The notes: generated by a model from the letters alone, not told the origin. Positions 16,707-26,933 are shown, counted from the first letter of the stretch. The stretch is DNA of 64,000 nt from Sphingomonas nostoxanthinifaciens (GCF_019930585.1 NZ_CP082839.1:3468001-3532000), one strand, 5' to 3'. Translations and numbers: made by a program.

Positions 16707-17228
16707 TCAGTTACGGTCGAACAGCCAGGCCTCACTCTGAATGCCACGCTCGACTTCGGCGCGAAGGGCGAGCGCGCGCTGGAGGGCGTCGACCTCGTCC
16801 TTGATCGCAGCGATCTTCATCTGATCGACGATCATGCCGAACGAGCGCCCCTGCGCGTCCGAAATCGGCATCGCGACTTCGTAGACGTTCTTCGCCGGAA
16901 GCTTGGCGACGACGATCTTGGTCTTGCCGATCAGAGCGAGGTCGCCGGCGCTGGAAGGCTTACCGATCCGCGGCGCGTCGCTGCACGCGATGATCGCGTT
17001 GCTGGTGGTGCCGGGAACATTTGCATGCAGGCCGAGCAGGAACACGTCACTGTGCGCAGCCGCGACCCGGGCGATCAGGGCCTGCGCGTTGGGCGCGCTG
17101 ACGGCAATCAATTGAGGCGCAGGCTTGGTGGCGGCGGGCGCCGCAACCGGAGCGGACTGCGCATGAGCGGCGGCGAGAGCGCTCGGCAGCAGTAGCAGGG
17201 CGGCCACACGGAAAAGCGGGTTTGTCAT
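16707..17228 (-). CDS. Exported cache-like protein of unknown function
   Basis: ATG at 17228 gives 173 residues; the 60 codons upstream in the open frame are not protein-like. A signal peptide ends AHAQ, followed by an Ala/Pro linker. The mature domain has the layout of a small Cache/PAS-like periplasmic ligand domain: a region around NAIIACSDAPRIGKPSS, then VYEVAMPISDAQGRSFGMI, which resembles the central strands of single-Cache proteins. The C-terminus is a charged helix. I do not recognise a named family. It lies downstream of, and on the same strand as, a two-component system 364 bp away, so it may bind a ligand for that sensor. Confidence 0.7.
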   Translation of the reverse strand: MTNPLFRVAALLLLPSALAAAHAQSAPVAAPAATKPAPQLIAVSAPNAQALIARVAAAHSDVFLLGLHANVPGTTSNAIIACSDAPRIGKPSSAGDLALIGKTKIVVAKLPAKNVYEVAMPISDAQGRSFGMIVDQMKIAAIKDEVDALQRALALRAEVERGIQSEAWLFDRN

Positions 17229-17592
17229 GATGTCGTGTCTTTCGGTTGGATGATAGAAATCGAAGGTCGCACCGGCGCGGGCTTCCCCCGGCAATCGCTC
17301 AATATCGTCGCCCCGGGCCATCGCCGGCGTTGACGCACGGCGACACCGGTCGACCAGTGCCGAGCCCGTTAAAATACTCTGAACGATGATGGCTGCGGAT
17401 TGAACAAACAAGCATGCTCATCGCAGGGCGAACAGCCCTGCCGCCTGCATTTTTCCTCTGAATATTTCCAGCCCGTCTAGCGGTGATCTGTTGTTGTTAT
17501 GTCCGCGCTATGCAGCGCTTATGACATCTCGATGAAATTGAAATATTGTATAAATTGCCGCCGCTCGAGCAGCTGCCATTTCAAAACGATGC
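17229..17592. other. Intergenic region, AT-rich near 17500-17580
   Basis: 364 bp carry no protein-like frame. A 7-bp GC hairpin (GCAGGGC, loop GAACA) is at 17423-17441 and an AT-rich stretch lies near the end of the histidine kinase gene. It probably holds the promoter of the exported protein at 17228, but I cannot place the elements. Confidence 0.5.
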
Positions 17593-18987
17593 TTATCGGG
17601 CCACGACGGGCGGGAAGCGCAGCACCACCTGGAGGCCAGGTGCCGCCTCGCCGATTTCAAGTTCCGCGCTATGGGCATTCGCGATCGCCGCAACGAGATT
17701 GAGGCCAAGGCCATGCCCGGGCCGCGTCCGGCTCGCTTCCAAGCGGGTGAAGCGTTGCAGGATGCGTGCCCGATCGGCCACGGCGACGCCCGGTCCATTG
17801 TCGGCGACGGTCAGAACGACCCTGTCGCCGGTCATCGCCAGTCGCAAGGACACGCGCGTTCCCGATGGTGTATGTTTCTGCCCGTTGTCGATCAGGTTGA
17901 CCATCGCCTGCGCAAGCAGTTCCGCATCGCCGAACACCGAAACCTCCGGCGCCACCGACCATTCGAGCATGCGGCCGCCATCCTCGACGATCGGCGCGTA
18001 ACTCTCGCACACGTCCACGGCAATCTCAGAGAGGCTAAGCGGCGTGAACGCGCTGCGCAGCCCGCCCTCCTCGATCTCCGAAATCCGCAGGATTGCCGCG
18101 AACAGCGCGAGCACGTCGTCGCTTTGCGAAATTGCGGATTCGATCATCGCCTTGCGTTCGGTCGGATCGCCGGCCGCAGAAGCGCGTCGCAATTCGTTGC
18201 GCAGCCGCGCCAGCGGCGTATGCAGATCATGCGCGATATCGGCGGAGACCTGCCGGACATTCGCCACCAGCATCGCAATCCGATCGAGCATGACGTTGAC
18301 CATCATCGCGAGCTGGTCAAATTCGTCGCCCGCCGGCCCGATGCGAATGCGCTGCGACATGTCCCCGGCCATGATGGCGGTTGCCGTTTCGCGCGTGGCC
18401 GAAAGCCTGCGCCGCAGATAGATGCCGAGAAACAGTGCTCCGAACGCGCCGATCAGCAGCACGCCGAAAAAGGCATTGGTGAACAGGCGCACAACATTTT
18501 TGTCGGCATGATCGACTGTATCGCTATCCGCCACGATGATAAGCCGCGTACCATCCGGCAGATCCTCGGCGAGGCCGCGCGCCTTGTCGCCGCGCCCCTT
18601 CCTGCGTTGCTTCGGCGTATGCGGGGCGAGACGCGCAGCATGCCAGCCGGCCGGGCCGTATAAGACCAGTGGAGAGCCGGCCAGCCTGTGCCCCGCGCGA
18701 TCGAACACGGCATGATTCAACTCGCTCATGTACAGGCCGCCCGCGCGATCGTTGACCGCCAATGCCAGCCCGGCCGGGCCACGCCGCCGATAGGCGATCC
18801 TGAGCGCCTCCATATCGCCGGCGATACGGCGATCGAACTGATCGGAGACGGTGCGATGGACCGACCGGTAGACAAAATCGCCGAGCACCAGCGTGGCCAC
18901 CGCGACGGCCATCGAATACAGGATGGCGATACGATAGGCAGCGCTCCGCCGCCATCGTCCCCGGATCGAGATGCCGCGATCAGGCAT
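17593..18987 (-). CDS. Sensor histidine kinase
   Basis: This 464-residue kinase has membrane segments at about 20-38 and 169-190 with a periplasmic domain between them that is rich in Arg and Lys. A HAMP region precedes the H-box (H253 in DIAHDLHTPLAR). The ATP-binding domain shows NLIDNGQKH, DNGPG and GHGLGLNL. It overlaps the end of the response regulator gene upstream by 8 bp, so the two are co-transcribed. Without a recognised sensor domain the stimulus cannot be named. The pairing resembles the QseBC/CusRS-like group that often responds to metals or envelope stress. Confidence 0.88.
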   Translation of the reverse strand: MPDRGISIRGRWRRSAAYRIAILYSMAVAVATLVLGDFVYRSVHRTVSDQFDRRIAGDMEALRIAYRRRGPAGLALAVNDRAGGLYMSELNHAVFDRAGHRLAGSPLVLYGPAGWHAARLAPHTPKQRRKGRGDKARGLAEDLPDGTRLIIVADSDTVDHADKNVVRLFTNAFFGVLLIGAFGALFLGIYLRRRLSATRETATAIMAGDMSQRIRIGPAGDEFDQLAMMVNVMLDRIAMLVANVRQVSADIAHDLHTPLARLRNELRRASAAGDPTERKAMIESAISQSDDVLALFAAILRISEIEEGGLRSAFTPLSLSEIAVDVCESYAPIVEDGGRMLEWSVAPEVSVFGDAELLAQAMVNLIDNGQKHTPSGTRVSLRLAMTGDRVVLTVADNGPGVAVADRARILQRFTRLEASRTRPGHGLGLNLVAAIANAHSAELEIGEAAPGLQVVLRFPPVVAR

Positions 18988-19732
18988 CGCCGCGCAGGCG
19001 ATACCCGACGCCCCGAACCGTGCCGATCATGCCCGCGCAGCCCGCATCCGCCAATTTCGTTCGAAGTCGGCTGAGATGCGTTTCGACCAGATTGGTCTTG
19101 GGATCAAAATGAAAGCCCCAGACGCGTTCGAGGAGCATGGTCCGCGTCAGCGTCTCGCCGCACGCCCGCGCCAATTCCTCCAGAATGCGAAACTCTCTGG
19201 GGAACAGCACCACGTCGCGGCCACAATACGTAACCGTGCGACGCAACAGATCCAGCGAAAGGCCGCCCCACACCAATGTGGTGGCAGGCGTCGGCGAAGC
19301 GATCCCGCCATCTCCTGCGCGACGGTGGAGGGCGTGGATCCGGGCGATCAATTCGCTCAGATCGAACGGTTTGACGAGGTAATCGTCGGCACCCGCAACG
19401 AGCCCTTCGACACGCTTGGTAATCTGACCCAGCGCGGTCAGCATCAGCACGGGAACCTTGCAACCCCGTCCGCGCAAAGCGTTCAGTACGGCGATGCCGT
19501 CTCCATCCGGCATCAGCCGATCGAGGATGACAACGTCGTAATTGCCGCTGGCGAGGCTTTCCAGTGCGCCGCCGCCCGTCTCTACGACCGTCGCCTTATG
19601 GCCTGCGTTTGCCAACCCCTCTTCGATAAATTGCGCGGTCGCGCTATCGTCCTCGGCAAGGAGCACGCGCACCGACAGACGCCCCGGCCCAGCAGGCGGG
19701 TTATCGGCGATCGGAAAGGTCTCGTATGGCAT
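18980..19732 (-). CDS. OmpR-family response regulator
   Basis: The receiver contains AEDD, phospho-acceptor Asp in VILDRLMPDGDG, and VKPF. The DNA-binding domain has LFPREFRILEELAR and NLVETHLSRLRTKL, ending GTVRGVGYRL. From the ATG at 19732 it is 250 residues. A GTG at 19672, with GGGG about 10 bases upstream, would give 230 residues and put the phosphorylated Asp at position 51, nearer the family norm, so the true start may be there. It is co-transcribed with the overlapping kinase gene at 17593-18987. Confidence 0.88.
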   Translation of the reverse strand: MPYETFPIADNPPAGPGRLSVRVLLAEDDSATAQFIEEGLANAGHKATVVETGGGALESLASGNYDVVILDRLMPDGDGIAVLNALRGRGCKVPVLMLTALGQITKRVEGLVAGADDYLVKPFDLSELIARIHALHRRAGDGGIASPTPATTLVWGGLSLDLLRRTVTYCGRDVVLFPREFRILEELARACGETLTRTMLLERVWGFHFDPKTNLVETHLSRLRTKLADAGCAGMIGTVRGVGYRLRGDA

Positions 19733-20442
19733 GGCAGGGAAGCGAACTTTCGTAGACGGCGACGCCGACAGCCCCTCCCAGATCGAAGTCCCTGAGCTCT
19801 ACTGGCTTCGCGGAGGCCGTGACCTCGCAAAGACAGCTTCACAGCCTCGAACAAGATTGCGCGCACAGCAAATGCCATGCCGCTCGAAGTTCGACCTGCT
19901 CCGGCTTGGATGTGTGAATTTATAATCAAAATATTGCATAATGATGTAATATCACGTCGCAGGGATGCTGCCGTCGGTGCCGATGTGCACCAGCCGGTGG
20001 ATAGGATGCGCCACGGTTGGATCGACGACGCGGTTCCAAGCGCGCAACAACGATCGAGGCGTTGCGCACGACCTGCCACCGGATTGCGCTGTTCCGCGCC
20101 ATCGACCGCGCGCGACGTCACGCGTGTGGCGATCGTCATCGGGGCCGACATCGCCTCGTCGGTTCGGTCGTCTCCGCCCGCGCCGACAAGCCCGCGCCCT
20201 GTGCGCCGGGAGCGTGCCGAGCCAACGCGACGATTAGGAAGCTCGCCGCGAAAATGGCCGATTTGCTCGGACGCCTTGCGGGGCCACTGTGGCAACGAGG
20301 GCGGGATACCTCTGGCGCGCGCCACTCTAGGATATAGCCTTGGAAAACGGTGATTGCCCGGCGATTACAGTGGCGAAAAAATCTGGCGGGCTTTTCGGGA
20401 ATTTTTCATTTGATATCAGTGTTATATTCCAGATTTGAATCT
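19733..20442. other. Gene-poor right edge of the island
   Basis: About 700 bp hold no frame that I can match to a family. Frames on both strands are Arg/Ala-rich and shift register. AT-rich patches occur at about 19915-19960 and 20380-20440. The region would suit a decayed integrase or transposase next to the right repeat, but I cannot show that from motifs. The island-end motif is at 20348-20368. Confidence 0.5.
20348..20368 (+). repeat. Island-end motif, right copy
   Basis: CGGTGATTGCCCGGCGATTAC matches the copy at 309-329 at 18 of 21 positions and is in the same orientation. It keeps the internal 11-bp period (GTGATTGCC then GCGATTAC). Confidence 0.4.
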
Positions 20443-20463
20443 GAGGTCTGGTACTTTCGCTAT
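20443..20463 (+). repeat. Right copy of trmB-tail direct repeat (attR-like)
   Basis: The 21 bases encode EVWYFRY and match 194-214 at 19 of 21 positions with only synonymous differences. The bases just before and after differ from the left copy, so the shared block has sharp edges. Confidence 0.6.
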
Positions 20464-20475
20464 CGTCGGCGATAG
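20443..20475 (+). pseudogene. Displaced trmB 3' tail
   Basis: The frame reads EVWYFRYRRR then TAG, which looks like a genuine TrmB C-terminus. It has no upstream gene body; only a short unrelated frame precedes it. I interpret it as the original end of trmB, cut off by insertion of the DNA to its left. Confidence 0.55.
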
Positions 20476-20544
20476 CATGCCGGCCAAAGCGGAGGCGCAG
20501 ACTTGCCCTTTCGTTTCGAGCGCCAGTGCGCAACAGAGGCGGCG

Positions 20545-21045
20545 ATGCTTACGATCCGCCCTGCCAATGCCTGTCGCGATGCCGAGGCGGTGGCCGAAAT
20601 CTACGCCCACCACGTCCTGCACGGCACCGGCACGTTCGAGGAGGTGCCCCCGGACGCAGCCGACATGGCGCAGCGTATGGCCAAGGTGATCGATCGCGGC
20701 TGGCCGTGGCTGCTGGCGGAGGACGAAGGCGGGATCTCCGGCTATGCCTATGCCGCCCAGTTTCGCGATCGATCGGCGTACCGCTTCTCGTGCGAGAATT
20801 CGATCTACATCCGCCACGACGCCATCGGGCGCGGGGTCGGCCGGGCGTTGCTGTCGGCGCTGATGGATGCCGCGACGGCCGCGGGATTCATGCGCATGTA
20901 TGCGGTGATCGGCGACGCCGCGAATGCGGGCTCGATCGAGCTTCACCGCCGCATGGGCTTCGACGACGCAGGAACGCTGGGCTCCATCGGCTACAAGTTC
21001 GACCGCTGGCTCGACGTCGTCTTCATGCAGAAGACATTGTCGTGA
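20545..21045 (+). CDS. GNAT acetyltransferase, phosphinothricin-acetyltransferase-like
   Basis: ATG at 20545 follows AGAGGCGGCG and starts the canonical LTIRPANACRDAEAV; a TTG at 20503 would add 14 weakly conserved residues. The 166-residue protein matches the Pat/Bar/YncA subgroup: IYAHHVLHGTGTFEE, SIYIRHDAIGRGVGRALLSAL (acetyl-CoA pyrophosphate loop) and SIELHRRMGFDDAGTLGSIGYKFDRWLD. Members acetylate phosphinothricin, methionine sulfoximine or related amino acids. It is the first intact gene beyond the proposed right island boundary, and the ClC gene starts 7 bp after its stop. Confidence 0.88.
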   Translation: MLTIRPANACRDAEAVAEIYAHHVLHGTGTFEEVPPDAADMAQRMAKVIDRGWPWLLAEDEGGISGYAYAAQFRDRSAYRFSCENSIYIRHDAIGRGVGRALLSALMDAATAAGFMRMYAVIGDAANAGSIELHRRMGFDDAGTLGSIGYKFDRWLDVVFMQKTLS

Positions 21046-21052
21046 GGGTGCG

Positions 21053-22429
21053 ATGACGGGCCGTCGCGTTCGGACGCTACGACGGAGCCGCGCGATGCTG
21101 CGCCGGCACGGGCCGACCTCGCCCGCGTGGCGCCGCCGCGCGGCCACGTTGGGGGGCGCGGTCGCGGTCGGCCTCGTCGCGATCGCCTTCGCGAGCGTCG
21201 CCGATCGCGCCGCCGAGCTGTTCGGCGCGTGGACCATGCGCGTCTGGTGGCTGCCGCTGGTGATGACGCCGGTGGGCTTCATGCTGATCGCGTGGATCAC
21301 CGCGCGGCTGGCGCCGGCCGCGCGCGGTTCGGGCATCCCGCAGATCATTGCCGCCAAGCGCGATCCCGAGATGGCGACGCGCGCGCTCGCCTCCGCCCGC
21401 GTCGCGATCGTCAAGTTCGTGCTGACCGCGGCGGCGTTGCTGTGCGGCGCCTCGGTCGGGCGCGAGGGCCCGACCGTGCAGATCGGCGCCACCGTGATGG
21501 CCTATGCCCATCGCCTGATGCGCGTACGCGTCTCCGCATCGGTGCTGGTGGCGGGCGCGGCGGCGGGCGTGGCAGCGGCGTTCAACACGCCGCTCGCCGG
21601 CGTCGCCTTCGCGATCGAGGAACTGGCCGCCGCCTATGAGCAGAAGATGACCCTGCTGGTCATGACCGCCGTGCTCATCGCCGGCATGACCAGCCTCGGG
21701 CTGGCCGGCGACTATGTCTATTTCGGCGTGGTCGGCCAGACGCTGCCGCTCGCCGCCGTGCTGTGGCTGGCGCCGGTCGCAGGCGTACTGGGCGGTCTCG
21801 GCGGCGGCCTGTTCTCACGCGCGATGCTGTGGCTGTCGAGCGGCGGCGCGGCGCGGCTGTCGCGGGGCAGGCCGGTGCTGCTGGTGGCGGCATGCGGGCT
21901 GGTCGTTGCGGTGCTGGGCGTCGCGACCGGCATGACGTGGGGCACGGGCTACACGGCCGCGCGCGCGATGATCGACGGCAGCCGCGCCCCGCTGTGGTTC
22001 GGTCCCGCCAAGTTCGCGACGACGCTCGCCACCGCTGCAGCCGGGCTGCCGGGCGGGATCTTCGCGCCGTCGCTTGCCACCGGGGCGGGTGTCGGCAACC
22101 TCATCCGCGCGCTGTTTCCGAGCGAACCGAGCGGCGCGGTCGTGCTGCTGGGGATGGTCGCCTATTTCACCGGCGTGGTGCGCGCGCCGCTCACCTCGGT
22201 CATCATCATCTCGGAAACCACCGCAAGCCGCGGATTGATGCTGCCGCTGCTGGCGACCGCATTGATCGCCGACGGCGTGGCCTCGTTCGTCTCACCCGAG
22301 CGGCTGTATCACGGGCTTGCGCGCGGCTTCCTGCCCCGCGACGAGGATCAGGGTGCGGCCGGCAGCCGCAGCCGCACGAGCAGCCCGCCCAGATCCTCGC
22401 TCTCCTCCAGCGCCGCCGATCCGCCGTAG
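21053..22429 (+). CDS. ClC-family chloride channel or H+/Cl- antiporter
   Basis: 458 residues with many membrane helices carry all ClC selectivity signatures: GSGIPQ (92-97), GREGP (136-140, with gating Glu138) and GIFAP near residue 340. There is no C-terminal CBS pair. It probably moves chloride across the inner membrane in exchange for protons; the gating Glu suggests an antiporter. It starts 7 bp after the acetyltransferase and is likely co-transcribed. The last 82 bp overlap the 3' end of the convergent kinase gene, and the final 25 or so Ser/Arg-rich residues look like a read-out of that overlap. Confidence 0.92.
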   Translation: MTGRRVRTLRRSRAMLRRHGPTSPAWRRRAATLGGAVAVGLVAIAFASVADRAAELFGAWTMRVWWLPLVMTPVGFMLIAWITARLAPAARGSGIPQIIAAKRDPEMATRALASARVAIVKFVLTAAALLCGASVGREGPTVQIGATVMAYAHRLMRVRVSASVLVAGAAAGVAAAFNTPLAGVAFAIEELAAAYEQKMTLLVMTAVLIAGMTSLGLAGDYVYFGVVGQTLPLAAVLWLAPVAGVLGGLGGGLFSRAMLWLSSGGAARLSRGRPVLLVAACGLVVAVLGVATGMTWGTGYTAARAMIDGSRAPLWFGPAKFATTLATAAAGLPGGIFAPSLATGAGVGNLIRALFPSEPSGAVVLLGMVAYFTGVVRAPLTSVIIISETTASRGLMLPLLATALIADGVASFVSPERLYHGLARGFLPRDEDQGAAGSRSRTSSPPRSSLSSSAADPP

Positions 22430-23811
22430 ATCCCGGCGACGTCGCGCACGATCGCGAGGCCGAGGCCGGTGCCCGGCTTGCCGGTGTCGAGCCGCTTGCC
22501 GCGCTCGAACATCGCCTGACGCTCGGCGGCGGGGATGCCGGGGCCGTCATCCTCGACGACGATATCGACGAAGCCCGGCTCGGTCTCGACCGTGACGAAA
22601 ACACGGTGCCCCCCATATTTGGCGGCATTCTCGATCAGATTGCCGAGCAGCTCGTCGAGATCCTGCCGCTCGACATGCACCTTCGCCTGCCGGTTGCCGG
22701 CCGCGTCGATCGTCACGTCGGGATAGAGCCGAGCAACCGCGCGCTCGACCGATTCGAGGCTGGGCCAGACTGCCGCGACGCTCTGGCCGGAGGCCCGCCG
22801 CCCGACGGCACGCGCGCGGGCGAGATGGTGATCGACCTGGCGGCGCATCGTCGTCGCCTCGCGGATGACCGTCCTGCACAGATCGGGGCTGTTCGCGGTC
22901 GCCTCGTTCATGACGACGGTCAGCGGCGTCTTGAGCGCATGCGCGAGGTTGCCCGCGTGGGTGCGCGCTTCTTCCGCCTGGCGCTCATTGTGGGCGAGCA
23001 GCTCGTTGAGCTCCTCCACCATCGGCGCGATCTCGACCGGCAGGCGCGCATCGACCCGCGCCGCGCGGCCGCTGCGCACCGCCGCAATCTCGCGCCGCAC
23101 CTTGCGCAGCGGCCACAGGCCGAAGGTCGCCTGCAGCGCCGACATCACGATCAGCCCGAAGCCGAGGATCGCGAACGAGCGGACCAACGTCTTGCGCAGG
23201 ACGGCGATATAGGCATTCAGGCTCGCACGATCCTGCGCCACCTGAAACCGCCACACGACCGGCGAGCCCGGCAGGTGCACGTCGCGCTCCATCACGCGCA
23301 GCGGCTCGTCGGCGAACTCCTTGGTGTCGTAGATGTGGAAGCCGTCATCCTCGTGCGGCGGCCCGGTGAGCAATGCGCGATCCCAGAGCGAGCGCGAGCG
23401 GAACGGCTCGAAGCTCGGCGCCGACACCTGGTAGTAGAGGCCCGATCCCGGCTCGAGGAAGCGCTGGTCGCCGAGCGGGCGGTTGAACCGCACCTCGCCC
23501 ACCGGATCGATCTCGGCGGACGAGATCATCGCGTTCAGCACATATTGCAGCTGCGCGTCGAAGTTGCGCGTGATCGCGCTGTTCAGCACGCGATCGAGCG
23601 CGAGCCCCCCGCCCATCAGCAGCACGCCGATCCATAAAGCGGCGATGCCGAGCATGCGTCGAATAAGCGAGCCGGTCGTGCCGCTCACCACGCGCGGCGG
23701 TTCGTCGCCGCCGCTGGCAACCACCAGCGGACGGCCGAACGTCACGCGGATCATGTTGGCCGGAATTTCCAGCCAGCGCGCCGCGCCCGCCCGGGGCCGC
23801 GCGCGCGCCAT
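22348..23811 (-). CDS. PhoQ/FeuQ-like sensor histidine kinase
   Basis: 487 residues comprise a cytoplasmic N-terminus, membrane segments at about 53-72 and 211-229 with a large periplasmic domain between them, HAMP, and the PhoQ-type H-box LAHALKTPLTVV (H291). The N-box NLIENAAKYGG, DDGPGIP and GTGLGLAI complete the catalytic domain. The ALKTPL variant is typical of the PhoQ/FeuQ group, which senses divalent cations, acidity or envelope and osmotic conditions. It follows the response regulator by a single base. The PepSY protein upstream completes a three-gene operon. Confidence 0.88.
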   Translation of the reverse strand: MARARPRAGAARWLEIPANMIRVTFGRPLVVASGGDEPPRVVSGTTGSLIRRMLGIAALWIGVLLMGGGLALDRVLNSAITRNFDAQLQYVLNAMISSAEIDPVGEVRFNRPLGDQRFLEPGSGLYYQVSAPSFEPFRSRSLWDRALLTGPPHEDDGFHIYDTKEFADEPLRVMERDVHLPGSPVVWRFQVAQDRASLNAYIAVLRKTLVRSFAILGFGLIVMSALQATFGLWPLRKVRREIAAVRSGRAARVDARLPVEIAPMVEELNELLAHNERQAEEARTHAGNLAHALKTPLTVVMNEATANSPDLCRTVIREATTMRRQVDHHLARARAVGRRASGQSVAAVWPSLESVERAVARLYPDVTIDAAGNRQAKVHVERQDLDELLGNLIENAAKYGGHRVFVTVETEPGFVDIVVEDDGPGIPAAERQAMFERGKRLDTGKPGTGLGLAIVRDVAGIYGGSAALEESEDLGGLLVRLRLPAAP

Positions 23812-23812
23812 C

Positions 23813-24475
23813 TCAGGCTGGCTCCTCGAGGCTGTAGCCCAGCCCGCGGATGGTGGTGATGACGTCCTGGCCCAGTTTCTTGCGAATGCGGGTGACGAAC
23901 ACTTCGATCGTGTTGGAATCGCGGTCGAAATCCTGATCGTAGATATGCTCGATCAGTTCGGTGCGGCTCACCACCTTGCCCTTGTGGTGCATCAGGTAGG
24001 AGAGCAATTTATATTCCTGCGCGGTCAGCTTCACCGGCTCGCCCGCGCGCGTGACCTTGCCCGAGCGCGTGTCGAGCCGGATGTCGCCCGCCAGCAGTTC
24101 CGACGAACTGTTGCCCGAGGCGCGACGGATCAGCGCGCGCAGCCGCGCGATCAGTTCCTCGGTCTGGAACGGCTTGGCGAGATAATCGTCGGCGCCGGCA
24201 TCGAGCCCGGCAACCTTGTCCGACCAGCTGTCGCGCGCGGTCAGCACGAGAACGGGCATGTCCTTGCCATCCTTGCGCCAGCGATCGAGCACCGTGAGGC
24301 CGTCAATTTCCGGCAGGCCGAGATCGAGCACCACCGCGTCGTAATTCTCGGTCATGCCCAGATAGTGGCCGTCCTCGCCATCGGTCGCGAGGTCGATGGC
24401 ATAGCCCGCGCCCTCGAGCGTCGCGCGCAGCTGCCGCCCCAGATTGGGCTCGTCCTCGACGATCAGTACGCGCAT
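23813..24475 (-). CDS. PhoP/FeuP-like response regulator
   Basis: This 220-residue OmpR-type regulator has phospho-acceptor D51 (VVLDLGLPEIDG), ADDYLAKPF and a winged helix with KLTAQEYKLLSYLMHHKG and NTIEVFVTRIRKKLG. The end (TTIRGLGYSLEE) is diagnostic of the family. It is co-transcribed with the kinase directly downstream and with the small PepSY protein 69 bp upstream. FeuP homologues in rhizobia control periplasmic glucan export, but the regulon here is unknown. Confidence 0.9.
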   Translation of the reverse strand: MRVLIVEDEPNLGRQLRATLEGAGYAIDLATDGEDGHYLGMTENYDAVVLDLGLPEIDGLTVLDRWRKDGKDMPVLVLTARDSWSDKVAGLDAGADDYLAKPFQTEELIARLRALIRRASGNSSSELLAGDIRLDTRSGKVTRAGEPVKLTAQEYKLLSYLMHHKGKVVSRTELIEHIYDQDFDRDSNTIEVFVTRIRKKLGQDVITTIRGLGYSLEEPA

Positions 24476-24544
24476 CCGTCACTCCTCGTTGGCGCGGCGT
24501 CAGCGCCGGCGCTTTACTGGCATATGTCGTTTCGGCCCAACGCT

Positions 24545-24844
24545 TCAATATCCGGATCGGGCCACGATCTGGCCGGTGCGGCCATCGACGTCGAGCCAGA
24601 TCACCGATCGGCCGCGCATGAACTTCAGGCGATAGACCCCCGAATCCGCATCGAACTCCGGCCCCAGATAGTCGCAGCCGGCCATGCGCGGCACGATCTG
24701 CTTCTCGATCTGGTGAAGCGGCATCACCTGCCCCGACTGACGCGCGGCATAAGCGGCATCCTGGTCGCGCCGCCGCTGGGCGGAAGCGGGCACGCAGAGC
24801 AGCAGGGCCGCGCACGATGCGGCGGTGATCGCCTTCAGGATCAT
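24545..24844 (-). CDS. Periplasmic PepSY-domain protein
   Basis: 99 residues: signal peptide to about residue 22 (VPASAQ), then a compact domain with LKFMRGRSVIWLDVDGRTGQI, the C-terminal half of a PepSY fold. PepSY proteins are thought to modulate proteases or sensors in the periplasm. Its position at the head of the PhoP/FeuP-like operon, which is common in sphingomonads and rhizobia, suggests an accessory or feedback function for the kinase. Confidence 0.75.
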   Translation of the reverse strand: MILKAITAASCAALLLCVPASAQRRRDQDAAYAARQSGQVMPLHQIEKQIVPRMAGCDYLGPEFDADSGVYRLKFMRGRSVIWLDVDGRTGQIVARSGY

Positions 24845-24941
24845 GCCCGCGCCTTGGCCCGATCCGCTTGAATAACCCGTGAATATGAACGGCCCGCCGA
24901 ACGCTCTCGCGCTTGGCGTCGTCCGCGACTATCTGGCGGCC

Positions 24942-26717
<1,776 letters not shown>

Positions 26718-26764
26718 CACCCGCGCCAGGGACATTGACGCAAAGCAGTCTAGCTGCCACAGGC

Positions 26765-26885
26765 GCCGCTCCCTTGGGGAGTAGCCGTCCGCGCGATGAT
26801 GCGCGGCGCATCCGTCAACATACTCGGCCCCGGCCGTGGCGGATGCAGCGTCAGCTTGGCGAGACCATGGGCGGCAGCGTTCCCG
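26765..26885 (+). ncRNA. yybP-ykoY (manganese) riboswitch
   Basis: Conserved yybP-ykoY elements occur in order: GGGGAGTAGCC (from about 26777), then CGTCAACATACTCGG (26812-26826), then TTGGCGAGACC (26856-26866). Flanking GCCGCTCCCTTGG and CCATGGGCGGC can pair as the closing stem. This RNA class binds Mn2+ and controls manganese exporters and related membrane proteins. It precedes the cation exchanger gene at 26942. I recognised it from motif sequence and spacing, not from a covariance model. Confidence 0.85.
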
Positions 26886-26933
26886 GGGCCGGGTGCGTGA
26901 CGGCCGCTCCATGCGCTTGCGCCCGGCCCCGGG
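26882..26933 (+). promoter_or_regulatory. Expression-platform hairpin overlapping the Shine-Dalgarno
   Basis: CCCGGGGCCGGG (26882-26893) pairs with CCCGGCCCCGGG, and the right arm runs into the GGGGG that serves as ribosome binding site for the ATG at 26942. The riboswitch could therefore control translation by freeing or hiding this site. No T-run follows, so termination is less likely. Confidence 0.55.

Larger units (their letters stand above)
194..20463. mobile_element. Putative genomic island inserted in the 3' end of trmB
   Basis: The interval is bounded by near-identical 21-bp direct repeats, each encoding EVWYFRY from the trmB tail. Everything between them is accessory in character: TonB receptors, a phosphatase operon, two two-component systems, a LacI regulator and an MFS transporter. 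Both ends carry gene-poor stretches of about 450 and 700 bp. A second 21-bp motif occurs about 95 bp inside each end. I see no integrase, transposase or replication gene, so if this is an island its mobility gene is lost or decayed. The repeats are direct observation. The integration model is inference. Confidence 0.5.

Noticed and set aside
19582..20325. Leftward open frame at the right island edge as an integrase or transposase
   Set aside because: No catalytic motif of tyrosine or serine recombinases or DDE transposases could be read in any frame.
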